64,000 nucleotides of DNA from Thalassococcus profundi. Its GTDB lineage: Bacteria > Pseudomonadota > Alphaproteobacteria > Rhodobacterales > Rhodobacteraceae. The translations under genes were made by a program, and so were the position numbers. Below, piece after piece: positions 44,290-52,220 of the stretch (the stretch's first letter is position 1; the number at the start of each line of letters is the position of its first letter). The notes beneath the pieces are model-generated. The model was not told the origin of the DNA and ran no database searches. It was given only the letters and a program-made list of their open reading frames with translations. The DNA lies in assembly GCF_003344785.1 (NCBI RefSeq), contig NZ_QPMK01000008.1:13440-77439 (forward strand), given 5' to 3'.

Positions 44290-45170
44290 AGCGGCGGCGG
44301 TTCCTGTGCCTTGCCGCCGCGTTCGGGGCGGCGCCGCTTTCCGCCCGGTCCGGGGCAGGCGTGCGCTGGTCGGGCCGCGCGTTCGGGGCGGATGTCAGCC
44401 TGCAGCTTGACGGCCCGGCGGCGCAGGCCGACCTTGTGCTGAACGAACTTCCCGATCTGCTGAAGCGGATCGAGGCGACCTTCAGCCTCTACGATCCCGC
44501 GTCTGAACTCTCGGAACTGAATCGCACCGGCCTGCTGCGCGGTCCCTCGCCCTGGATGCGGCAGTTGCTGGACGTGGCGGACCGCGCGCACCGTCTGACC
44601 GGGGGGCTCTTCGATCCGACGGTTCAGCCGCTTTGGCAGGCGCTGGCCGCCGGAGGCGATGTCGCCGGCGCACGGGCGCTGGTGGGCTGGTCGGGAGTGG
44701 CGCGGGACGGGTCGGTGCGGCTGGGCGCGGGACAGGCGCTGACGTTGAACGGCATCGCGCAGGGCTTCGCCACCGATCTGGTGCTGGCGCGGCTCCGGGC
44801 GCTGGGGGCGCGGCAGGCGCTGGCTGATATCGGCGAGACGGGCGCGCTGGGCGGACCGTTCCGGCTGGGCGTGGCGGACCCCGCCGCGGGGCAGGTCGGC
44901 TGGCGCAGCCTGCGGGACGGGGCGGTCGCGACGTCGAGTCCCGGCGCCCTGCGGCTGGACCGGGACACCTTCCATATCCTGCACCCCCTGTCGGTCACGG
45001 CGCCGGCCTGGTCCACGGTCAGCGTCGCGGCCCCCGGCGCCGCGCTCGCTGACGCGCTGTCAACGGCGGCGGTGTTCCTGCCGGCAGAGGCCCTGGCGGG
45101 GCTGCGGCGCCGCGCGGGGCTGGGCCGCATCCTGTGCGTGGCGCCGGACGGAGACCTGCGCAGCGTCTGA
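44286..45170 (+). CDS. apbE: FAD:protein FMN transferase
   Basis: 294 residues, ATGA overlap with the NosR-like gene. The start MKRRRFLCLAAAFGAAPLSA is a Tat-like signal. ApbE features: FGADVSLQLDGPAAQADLVL, IEATFSLYDPASELSELNRT, TGGLFDPTVQPLW, LNGIAQGFATDLVLARLRAL, ALADIGETGALGG and the C-terminal APGAALADALSTAAVFL (Asp/Thr metal site). It attaches FMN to a Thr of target proteins in the periplasm, and the obvious target is Thr ~164 of the NosR-like protein encoded immediately upstream. Length is near the family norm. Confidence 0.92.
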   Translation: MKRRRFLCLAAAFGAAPLSARSGAGVRWSGRAFGADVSLQLDGPAAQADLVLNELPDLLKRIEATFSLYDPASELSELNRTGLLRGPSPWMRQLLDVADRAHRLTGGLFDPTVQPLWQALAAGGDVAGARALVGWSGVARDGSVRLGAGQALTLNGIAQGFATDLVLARLRALGARQALADIGETGALGGPFRLGVADPAAGQVGWRSLRDGAVATSSPGALRLDRDTFHILHPLSVTAPAWSTVSVAAPGAALADALSTAAVFLPAEALAGLRRRAGLGRILCVAPDGDLRSV

Positions 45171-45208
45171 AAGGATTGGCGCCGGTCGCGGCGGAGCGCC
45201 TCGGGCGC

Positions 45209-46108
45209 CTACCAGCTGGCTTCCTGCCAGGTCAGGCCGTAGTCCGCGAAAATCTTCGCCAGCCGCCCGTCGTCGATCGCCTTGCGGATGGCGTCATCGA
45301 CCGCGTAGCCCAGCGGCTTGTAGGCGAAATGCACCGCGATGCCGACGTTCCAGCTGGATTTCGCAAGGCCGGGCAGGGGCGGTTCGTGAACCGCCAGACC
45401 CTTGGTCAGCCCATGCTCCAGTTGCACCCGCTGGCCCATCACCGCATTGATGTTTCCGGCGGCGAGGTCGGACATGGCATCGGCCACCGACGGGTAGCGG
45501 CGCACGCCCGCGCTGACCTGCCCGCCCGCGAAACTCGACAGGTAGAAATCCGACAGGGAATCGTTCTCGACCCCCACCGTGTCGAAGCGGAAATAGGCGG
45601 GGACGGGCTTCGATCCGTCGTAATAGCCCTCGTCATAGGCAATCGCGATTCGATCCTGCATGTAGAGCCCGGTGAAGGTCACCTGCTCGACACGGCAGGC
45701 GAAGGTCGGATCGAAGGGGACATGCATCATCACGTTCGAGACAGTGCCGTCCACCACCGGACGCTGCCAGATGTAGCTCCGCAGATCGGTCTCGATGGTC
45801 TCGCCCGCCGCGACGAAATCGAACCGTGGCGCGACGCCCAGGTCCTCGGCGACGATCCGGGCAAGCTCCACGTCCACGCCGCGCGCCTCGCCGCCCTCCT
45901 GCCAGGAATAGGGGGCGAAATCCTCGTAGACCGCGAAGCGGATGAAGCCGCGTTCGAGGATCGTGTCGATGTCCTGACCGACGATGTCGCGGCTGGCGTT
46001 CTGCGGCTTGGGCTGCGGCACGTAATCGGCGCAGGGGTCTGCCGCGAAAACGGCGCCGGTCCAGAGGACGGACGCCAGGAAAGCGCAACCGGGGAGAGAC
46101 GGTGTCAT
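45209..46108 (-). CDS. MoxJ-like quinoprotein-associated periplasmic binding protein
   Basis: 299 residues from ATG 46108 with AAGGA 7 bases upstream. Signal peptide 1-22. The mature protein has PCADYVPQPKPQNASRDIVG, RFAVYEDFAPYSWQEGGEAR, GVDVELARIVAEDLGV and SSWNVGIAVHFAYKPLGYAV: the family-3 solute-binding fold of MoxJ/XoxJ-type proteins that accompany PQQ alcohol dehydrogenases. XoxJ is thought to help load or activate the dehydrogenase rather than to feed an ABC importer; no partner permease is here. It forms a minus-strand pair with the cytochrome gene upstream. Confidence 0.85.
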   Translation of the reverse strand: MTPSLPGCAFLASVLWTGAVFAADPCADYVPQPKPQNASRDIVGQDIDTILERGFIRFAVYEDFAPYSWQEGGEARGVDVELARIVAEDLGVAPRFDFVAAGETIETDLRSYIWQRPVVDGTVSNVMMHVPFDPTFACRVEQVTFTGLYMQDRIAIAYDEGYYDGSKPVPAYFRFDTVGVENDSLSDFYLSSFAGGQVSAGVRRYPSVADAMSDLAAGNINAVMGQRVQLEHGLTKGLAVHEPPLPGLAKSSWNVGIAVHFAYKPLGYAVDDAIRKAIDDGRLAKIFADYGLTWQEASW

Positions 46109-46145
46109 GCGCTGGTCCTTGTTTCGGGATGTGGCATCGCGGTGG

Positions 46146-46844
46146 TCAGTTGGCGGCCGACAGGCCGATGGTGAGCGTCTCGGCCGCCTTTTTCTGATCG
46201 GCCCCTGCGGCGAGCTGGTTGGCGGCGCGGTAGGCGATGCTGTCCGCGACCGGAGCGCCGGAAAGGGTTTCGATCTCGCCCGCGATTTCGGCGAGACGCG
46301 CCTGCGCCGCATCGGTATCGGCGCTGCCCGCGTCCAGATCATCCCGCAGGGACGCCAGTTCGTCGGCATACTCGGCAAGGCTGTCGGCGTCGGGCCGCGT
46401 TTCCACATAAGTGCGGATCGCCCAGCCGGCTTTCTGCCCCAGAAGCTCGCCGAAGGCCGGCATCTTGGTGGTGCCATTCTGGGTGTAGCCGTGGATGAAG
46501 CGCTCCATGTACCATTCGTCGCCGTACTCTTCAGCTTCGAGGAAGCGCAGGTCCGGGGCCAGTCCACCCGAGATCGCCTCGAGCCCATGGCAGCGCGCGC
46601 AGTTCTGGTTGTAGCCCGAGGCGCCGATCTCGACCGCCGCGGCCCAAACATCCGCGCCCGCCGCTTCGGCGCGGTAGGGGTTCTCGGTCAGCCACTCCTC
46701 GCCCACGTCGGGCAGGGCATCGGTGTTCACCGGCTGCGGGGCTACGTCGCCGTGGGCAAAAGCGAGGGACGCCGCCAGCAGCAGCGCCGCTGCAGAGCCT
46801 CCGGCAAGGGTCATGCGGATCGGGTGGGTCTTGGACTGGTCCAT
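46146..46844 (-). CDS. pedF: Cytochrome c-550 PedF-like
   Basis: 232 residues from ATG 46844 with GAGGAG 7 bases upstream; a longer frame to 46880 is not needed. Signal peptide 1-30 (LAFA cleavage). The PedF opening HGDVAPQPVNTDALPDVGEE is followed by WLTENPYR, heme site CARCH (82-86) and likely Met ligand 128 (TKMPAFG). It takes electrons from the PQQ alcohol dehydrogenase in the periplasm. Residues ~140-232 are an extra helical, Asp/Glu/Ala-rich region (LAEYADELASLRDDLDAG). It is divergent from the PQQ-associated ABC binding-protein gene. Confidence 0.87.
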   Translation of the reverse strand: MDQSKTHPIRMTLAGGSAAALLLAASLAFAHGDVAPQPVNTDALPDVGEEWLTENPYRAEAAGADVWAAAVEIGASGYNQNCARCHGLEAISGGLAPDLRFLEAEEYGDEWYMERFIHGYTQNGTTKMPAFGELLGQKAGWAIRTYVETRPDADSLAEYADELASLRDDLDAGSADTDAAQARLAEIAGEIETLSGAPVADSIAYRAANQLAAGADQKKAAETLTIGLSAAN

Positions 46845-46930
46845 GGTTGCTCCTCTCTCGGCACGCACGGATATCGGCACGCCTCTCGTCCCGAGTCATA
46901 GGCACGCGGCTCCGAGGCCCGGAATAGGAC

Positions 46931-46973
46931 TTTGGTGCGAAAGACCGCGATATCGGGCGGCACATTGGTCGTA
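46931..46973. promoter_or_regulatory. TTTGGT(C)G-type elements in the divergent pedF promoter region
   Basis: TTTGGTGCG (46931-46939) and TTGGTCGTA (46965-46973) lie in the 178-base region between the cytochrome and ABC binding-protein genes. The second matches the TTTGGTCGTACGACC dyad upstream of the alcohol dehydrogenase (49961-49976). Confidence 0.4.
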
Positions 46974-47022
46974 TTGGCCGTTTTCACGCCTCGCCGTAGC
47001 GTCCAACGTCAAGGAGGATTCC

Positions 47023-48198
47023 ATGCTGCTCGACCTGATGAAACGCACTTTCTGTGCGCTGTTTGGCCTTTGCCTGGCCTCCGGCACGGCCAGTGCGCTG
47101 GACATCCAAATCCATTACCTGCGCCAGGAAGTGCCGCCCGTCGCGACGCTGTCCGAACTGGACGTCGCACCCGAGGACCTTGGCCTGGCCGGCGCCAGGC
47201 TTGGCCTCGACGACAACGCGACGACCGGACGGTTCCTGGAGCAGAATTACACGCTGGAGACGACCTGGGTCGCGCGGGACGGCGATTGGCCGGCGGCGGT
47301 GGATGCGGCGCTGGCACAGACCGGGCTGCTGGTGATCGACGCGCCGCAGGCCGCGCTGCTGGACGCCGCGGACCGGGCCGCCGATGCGGGCGCGCTGGTG
47401 TTCAACGTCGCGGCGACGGACGTGGCCCTGCGCGACGGGGATTGCCGCGCGAACCTGCTGCACACGATCCCGTCGCGGGCCATGCTGTCCGACGCTTTGG
47501 TGCAACTGCTTGTGCAGCGGCGCTGGCGCGACCTGGCGCTGATCACCGGGCCGCATCCCGGCGATATCGCCTTTGCCGCGGCGATCGAGGCGTCGGTGCA
47601 CAAATTCGGGCTCGAGATCGGCAGCCGTGCGGACTGGACGCTGCAAGCCGACTTGCGCCGCAGCGCCTCGACCGAGATCGCGGCCCTCACCCAGTCTCTG
47701 GGAGAATTCGACGTTGTCATCGCCGCGGACGAGGTCCGCGATTTCGGGCGCTACCTGCTCTACAACACCTGGCTGCCGCGGCCGGTTGTCGGGTCCGAGG
47801 GGCTGGTGCCCTCGGCATGGTCGCCGGTGATCGAGCAATGGGGCGCGATCCAGTTGCAGAACCGGTTCCGCGACCTGGCCGGCCGCAGCATGGAAGACAT
47901 CGACTATGCCGCCTGGGCCGCCGTCCGCTCCATTGGCGAGGCGGTGACCCGCAGCGGCGATGAGGACCCGGCCGCGATCCGCGCCTACCTGCTGAGCGAC
48001 GGTTTCGAACTGGCGGGGTTCAAGGGCACGCCGCTGACCTTCCGCACCTGGAACGGCCAGCTGCGCCAGCCCATCGCGCTGTCCCATCCTCGCGGTCTGA
48101 CCGCGCAGGCGCCGCTGGATGGCTTCCTGCATCAGGCCAACCCGCTCGACACCCTCGGCCTCGACGTATCGGAGACGACATGCACCGCATTCCAGTGA
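47023..48198 (+). CDS. PQQ-alcohol-dehydrogenase-associated ABC binding protein
   Basis: 391 residues from ATG 47023 with AAGGAGG 7 bases upstream. Signal peptide ~1-25 (GTASA cleavage). It is a type I periplasmic binding fold of the branched-chain amino-acid group: ALDIQIHYLRQEVPPVATLS, RFLEQNYTLETTWVARDGDW, LLHTIPSRAMLSDALVQLLV, DVVIAADEVRDFGRYLLYNT and YAAWAAVRSIGEAVTRSG. I recognise it as the substrate-binding protein type that is regularly found in PQQ alcohol catabolism loci. Permease and ATPase partners are not in this window. The last 19 bases overlap the beta-propeller gene. Confidence 0.85.
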   Translation: MLLDLMKRTFCALFGLCLASGTASALDIQIHYLRQEVPPVATLSELDVAPEDLGLAGARLGLDDNATTGRFLEQNYTLETTWVARDGDWPAAVDAALAQTGLLVIDAPQAALLDAADRAADAGALVFNVAATDVALRDGDCRANLLHTIPSRAMLSDALVQLLVQRRWRDLALITGPHPGDIAFAAAIEASVHKFGLEIGSRADWTLQADLRRSASTEIAALTQSLGEFDVVIAADEVRDFGRYLLYNTWLPRPVVGSEGLVPSAWSPVIEQWGAIQLQNRFRDLAGRSMEDIDYAAWAAVRSIGEAVTRSGDEDPAAIRAYLLSDGFELAGFKGTPLTFRTWNGQLRQPIALSHPRGLTAQAPLDGFLHQANPLDTLGLDVSETTCTAFQ

Positions 48199-49163
48199 CC
48201 CGCCTTTCGACCCTGACCCTTGCCGCCGCACTGACGGCCTTTACCGCGCAGGCGGACGAGATCTGGGTGACCAACGAAAAGGACGACACGATCAGCGTGA
48301 TCGACATCGACACGCTCGAGGTCACGCGCACCATCCCCACAGGCGACCGGCCGCGCGGCATAACCTTCGCGCATGACTTTTCGGTGGTCTATATCTGCGC
48401 CTCGGATTCCGACGCCGTGCAGGTAATGGACCCGGTCTCGGGCGAGATCCTCTACGATCTGCCCTCGGGCGAGGATCCCGAGCAGTTCGCCCTGCACCCG
48501 GACAACCGTCACCTTTACATCGCCAACGAGGACGACGCGATCACCACCGTCGTCGACACCCAGTCGCGCGAGGTCGTGCGCCAGATCAGCGTCGGGATCG
48601 AACCCGAGGGCATGGCGGTGTCGCCGGACGGAACCATCGCCATCACCACGTCGGAAACCACCAACATGGCGCATTGGATCGACACGGAGACCGGCGATCT
48701 GATCGCCAACACGCTGGTCGATTCGCGCCCCCGCCACGCCGAATTCGTCAAGGGCGGGACCGAGCTCTGGGTCAGCTCCGAAATCGGCGGCACGATCACC
48801 GTCTTCGACGTGGCGACCAAGGCCGAGAAGGCCAAGATCGGGTTTGAGCTGCCGCGCATCCTGCCGTCGCTGATCCAGCCGGTCGGCTTCGAATTCACCG
48901 AAGGCGACAGCCATGCCTTCGTGGCGCTTGGTCCGTCGAACCACGTCGCCGTGGTCGATGCCGAAACCTACGAGGTCGAGGATTACATCCTCGTCGGGCG
49001 CCGCGTCTGGCACATGGCGTTCAACGCCGACCGCAGTCGGCTTTTTACCACCAACGGTGTCTCGGGCGACGTCAGCGTGATCGACGTGGCCGAGCGCGAG
49101 GCGGTGAAGTCGATCCAGGTCGGCCGCTTTCCCTGGGGCGCGGCCTTCCGCCAGACGAACTGA
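48180..49163 (+). CDS. PQQ-catabolism-associated YVTN beta-propeller protein
   Basis: 327 residues, signal peptide ~1-22 (LTAFTAQA cleavage). Seven or so repeats of the YVTN type are readable: IWVTNEKDDTISVIDIDTLE, TFAHDFSVVYICASDSDAVQ, HLYIANEDDAITTVVDTQSR, LFTTNGVSGDVSVIDVAERE. These fill residues ~24-320. Proteins of this family accompany PQQ dehydrogenase loci in the periplasm; their role is unproven. It overlaps the upstream binding-protein gene by 19 bases and so is co-translated. Confidence 0.88.
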   Translation: MHRIPVTRLSTLTLAAALTAFTAQADEIWVTNEKDDTISVIDIDTLEVTRTIPTGDRPRGITFAHDFSVVYICASDSDAVQVMDPVSGEILYDLPSGEDPEQFALHPDNRHLYIANEDDAITTVVDTQSREVVRQISVGIEPEGMAVSPDGTIAITTSETTNMAHWIDTETGDLIANTLVDSRPRHAEFVKGGTELWVSSEIGGTITVFDVATKAEKAKIGFELPRILPSLIQPVGFEFTEGDSHAFVALGPSNHVAVVDAETYEVEDYILVGRRVWHMAFNADRSRLFTTNGVSGDVSVIDVAEREAVKSIQVGRFPWGAAFRQTN

Positions 49164-49230
49164 TCCGCGACACCTTTGCTGGCCGGGCGGCCGATTCGTG
49201 ATAGGCTTCCGGCAAGAAGGAGACCTGCCC

Positions 49231-49788
49231 ATGCGCCGCCCCGTGCTGTTCGCCGCCCTTGCGTTCATTCTGCCGGCCCTCGGCCCCGCCGCAGCGCAGG
49301 ACAGCCAGGGCGACGCGCTTGGCACGCTCAATCCCGACGAGATGACCTGGCAGCGCGTGCTGGAAAATTCCGAAGGCGGCGCCACCGACATGGTCACCTG
49401 CGCCTCGGGCTACATGCTGACGAAATCCGGCAATCACGCCGCTGCCCGGGCCCTGTTCCGCCGTTGCGCCGAGGCCGGATATACCGGTGCGATGACCTGG
49501 ATGAGCCAGCTCGACAACAACGGGCTGGGCGCCGACTACAACCCCGAGGCTGCGGCGGACTGGGACCGGCAGGCGGCGTTGGCGGGCGATCCGGTGGGTC
49601 AGTTCAACCACGGCCTGAACCTGATCCGCGGGCATGGCATCGCGCGCGACACCGAGGCCGGGCGCGCCTTCGTCGACCGGGCGGCCGCCGCCGGGCTGGA
49701 GATCGCGACGCGGTTCCAGCGCTCGGGCTACGACCCCGACGAGGTGACGCCGGACGCCGATAACTGGCGCTACGCGCCGTCGTTCTAG
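49231..49788 (+). CDS. Secreted Sel1-like repeat protein
   Basis: 185 residues from ATG 49231 with AAGGAG 8 bases upstream. Signal peptide ~1-22 (GPAAA cleavage). Two to three Sel1/TPR-like helical repeats follow (AARALFRRCAEAGYTGAMTW, AAADWDRQAALAGDPVGQFN, GIARDTEAGRAFVDRAAAAG). Such repeats mediate protein contacts. Unassigned function, but it lies between the beta-propeller and the dehydrogenase gene and is exported, so it may assist the periplasmic alcohol oxidation complex. Confidence 0.75.
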   Translation: MRRPVLFAALAFILPALGPAAAQDSQGDALGTLNPDEMTWQRVLENSEGGATDMVTCASGYMLTKSGNHAAARALFRRCAEAGYTGAMTWMSQLDNNGLGADYNPEAAADWDRQAALAGDPVGQFNHGLNLIRGHGIARDTEAGRAFVDRAAAAGLEIATRFQRSGYDPDEVTPDADNWRYAPSF

Positions 49789-49829
49789 GCCGGTTCGGGT
49801 CTCTGCGACCAAAGCACAAGACGGCGCGA

Positions 49830-49850
49830 TTTCGGCCCCGAGGGCCGAAA
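49830..49850 (+). terminator. Hairpin after the Sel1-like gene
   Basis: TTTCGGCCC (49830-49838), loop CGA, GGGCCGAAA (49842-49850): a perfect 9-bp stem 41 bases after the stop, followed by ATT. Plausible terminator. Confidence 0.55.
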
Positions 49851-49960
49851 ATTCCGCCGAATCCACGCCAAATTCCCGCAAAACAGCCCCGACACGGCCC
49901 GTTTAGACGGGAATTTCGGTATTTCGGACCTGCCAAAAACCGCGGGTGTCAAGCGTCAAT

Positions 49961-49976
49961 GGGTCGTACGACCAAA
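49961..49976. promoter_or_regulatory. GGTCGTACGACC dyad upstream of the PQQ dehydrogenase
   Basis: The perfect 12-base palindrome GGTCGTACGACC (49962-49973) is flanked so that the minus strand reads TTTGGTCGTACGACC. It is about 100 bases before the dehydrogenase start. A related GACCAAAG lies at 49807-49814, and an 8-base inverted pair AGACGGGA (49905-49912) / TCCCGTCT (49996-50003) brackets the site. Confidence 0.5.
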
Positions 49977-50073
49977 GCGCCGTATCCCCTGGCAATCCCG
50001 TCTTTGTAGCGTTTTCGCGACGACGCCCGTCGGTCGGGCGATCTGACGAGAACACTCGAAAAGGGAGGATACC

Positions 50074-51840
50074 ATGAACCGTTTCATCGCCGCCGTGACC
50101 GCGGGGATCCTGGTTGCCGGGGCAACTGGGGCCGAAGTGACAGAAGAGATGATCGCCAACGACCGCGAGATGACCGGACAGGTCGTCACCAACGGCATGG
50201 GCCGCGATCTGCAGCGCTATTCGCCGCTCGACATGATCAACCGCGACAACGTCGACAAGCTGGTGCCCGCCTGGGCCTTCAGCCTGGGCGGCGAAAAGCA
50301 GCGCGGGCAGGAAACCCAGCCGCTGATCTACGACGGCATCATGTACATCACCGGGTCTTACTCGCGGCTTTACGCCATCGACGTGATGACCGGAGAGGAG
50401 CTCTGGCAGTACGACGCGCGCCTGCCCGAGGGCATCCTGCCCTGCTGCGACGTGGTCAACCGCGGTGCGGCGATCTACGGCGACAAGATCTATTTCGGCA
50501 CGCTCGACGCGCGTATCGTGGCGCTCGACCTCAAGACCGGCGACGTGGTCTGGCGCGACCAGATCGCCGATTACAAGGCCGGCTATTCCTACACCGCCGC
50601 GCCGCTGATCGTGGACGGGCTGATCATCACCGGCAACTCCGGCGGCGAATTTGGCATCGTGGGCGAGGTGCAGGCCCGCGACGCCGAAACCGGCGACCTG
50701 GTCTGGACCCGTCCGGTGATCGAGGGCCACATGGGCACCCTGAATGGCGAAGAAAGCACCATGACCGGCGAGCTCAACGCGACCTGGCCGGGCGACATGT
50801 GGAAGACCGGCGGCGGCGCGACCTGGCTCGGCGGCTCCTACGACGCCGACACCGACACGCTGGTCTTTGGGACCGGCAACCCGGCGCCCTGGAACAGCCA
50901 CCTGCGCAACGCCGGCCAGCCGGTCGAGGGCAACACGGGCGACAACCTCTATGCCGCGAGCCGCCTTGGCATCGACCCCAAGACCGGTGAGATCAAATGG
51001 CATTTCCAGTCCACGCCGCGCGAGGGCTGGGACTATGACGGCGTGAACGAAGTCGTCGCCTACACCGACCGCGACGGCAACATGCGCTATGCCACCGCCG
51101 ACCGGAACGGCTATTTCTACGTGCTGAACCGCGAGGACGGTGCCTTCGTCTCGGCCGCGCCCTTCGTCAAGGACATCACCTGGGCCGAAGGCATCGACGA
51201 CACCGGCCGCCCGATCTTTGCCGAGGATAATCGCCCCGGCGATCCGTCCGAGGCGGTCGAGGGCAACAAGGGCGAGGTGGTGTTCTCTTCCCCGTCGTTC
51301 CTCGGCGGCAAGAACTGGATGCCGATGGCCTTTTCGCAGCGCACCGGCAATTTCTACATCCCGTCGAACGAATGGGGCATGGACATCTGGAACGAGCCGA
51401 TCACCTACAAGAAGGGTGCCGCCTATCTTGGGTCGGGTTTTACCATCAAGCCGAACTACGAGGATCATATCGGTTCGCTCAAGGCGCTGGACCCGGACAC
51501 CGGCGAATGGAAGTGGGAATACAAGAACGACGCCCCGCTCTGGGGTGGCGTGATGACCACCGCAGGTGGCCTCGTGTTCTTCGGCACGCCCGAGGGCAAG
51601 TTCGTGGCGCTGGATGACGAGACCGGCGAAGAGCTGTGGTCGTTCCAGACCGGCTCGGGCATCGTCGGCCAGCCGGTGACCTGGGACATGGACGGCGAAC
51701 AATATGTGTCGGTGATCTCGGGCTGGGGCGGTGCGGTTCCGCTCTGGGGCGGCGAAGTGGCCAAGAAGGTGAACTTCCTCAATCAGGGCGGCCTGCTCTG
51801 GACCTTCAAGATGCCCAAGGAACTCGCTTCGGCCGAGTGA
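50074..51840 (+). CDS. exaA: PQQ-dependent alcohol dehydrogenase, ExaA/PedH type with lanthanide-type Asp
   Basis: 588 residues, signal peptide ~1-20, GGGAGG upstream. Family features of quinoprotein ethanol dehydrogenases: [31 protein letters not shown], adjacent cysteines 124-125 ([15 protein letters not shown]) for the disulfide ring, GNSGGEFG with metal ligand Glu ~192, GTGNPAPWN with Asn ~269, and WDYDG with catalytic Asp ~320. Asp ~322, two residues later, is the residue that marks lanthanide-dependent enzymes (XoxF, PedH); calcium enzymes have Ser/Ala/Thr there. It oxidises alcohols in the periplasm and passes electrons to a cytochrome, probably PedF. Confidence 0.92.
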   Translation: MNRFIAAVTAGILVAGATGAEVTEEMIANDREMTGQVVTNGMGRDLQRYSPLDMINRDNVDKLVPAWAFSLGGEKQRGQETQPLIYDGIMYITGSYSRLYAIDVMTGEELWQYDARLPEGILPCCDVVNRGAAIYGDKIYFGTLDARIVALDLKTGDVVWRDQIADYKAGYSYTAAPLIVDGLIITGNSGGEFGIVGEVQARDAETGDLVWTRPVIEGHMGTLNGEESTMTGELNATWPGDMWKTGGGATWLGGSYDADTDTLVFGTGNPAPWNSHLRNAGQPVEGNTGDNLYAASRLGIDPKTGEIKWHFQSTPREGWDYDGVNEVVAYTDRDGNMRYATADRNGYFYVLNREDGAFVSAAPFVKDITWAEGIDDTGRPIFAEDNRPGDPSEAVEGNKGEVVFSSPSFLGGKNWMPMAFSQRTGNFYIPSNEWGMDIWNEPITYKKGAAYLGSGFTIKPNYEDHIGSLKALDPDTGEWKWEYKNDAPLWGGVMTTAGGLVFFGTPEGKFVALDDETGEELWSFQTGSGIVGQPVTWDMDGEQYVSVISGWGGAVPLWGGEVAKKVNFLNQGGLLWTFKMPKELASAE

Positions 51841-51860
51841 CCTGACGCCATACCAAACCG

Positions 51861-51892
51861 AAATGCCCGGGGCACGTGTCCCGGGCATTTTC
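51861..51892 (+). terminator. Intrinsic terminator after the PQQ dehydrogenase
   Basis: AAATGCCCGGG (51861-51871) and CCCGGGCATTT (51880-51890) form a perfect 11-bp stem with an 8-base loop and a short T-run, 20 bases after the stop codon. Confidence 0.85.
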
Positions 51893-52153
51893 ATTTCGAA
51901 TCAAGTGCTTCTGTCTGCACCGGAGCAAGCGCCGAACTCTGGCGAACACGGATGGTCAGGCAAGACGCGTGTTGCGCCGCGCCGATTATCTGTCGGCAAG
52001 GCCCGTACGGGCTGTGACAATTCTCTGACGGTCGACCAACCGAATACACAGGCCCGGCTGCAGCACTGCGCGACGCTCGATGACGTTCGGTGCCGGCCAA
52101 GTTTCGGCGGGTCGCACGCCATGCCCGATCAAAAGGAATTTACGCGCGAACAT
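51893..52153. other. Gene-free stretch between two terminators
   Basis: With the flanking hairpins, 51841-52220 holds no gene. Short frames in both directions are low-complexity and lack ribosome sites. No promoter or repeat was noticed between the two terminators, which face each other from convergent genes. Confidence 0.5.
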
Positions 52154-52188
52154 AAAGAGGGGGCAATGCTGGTGCATGCCCCCTCTTT
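52154..52188 (-). terminator. Terminator of the BenE/aromatic-acid operon
   Basis: AAAGAGGGGGCA (52154-52165) pairs perfectly with TGCCCCCTCTTT (52177-52188) across an 11-base loop, 33 bases beyond the minus-strand stop. The stem carries A/T ends on both sides and could work in both directions. Confidence 0.8.
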
Positions 52189-52220
52189 CTAGGTCCTGCC
52201 GGCAGGCTTCGGCGGGTATC

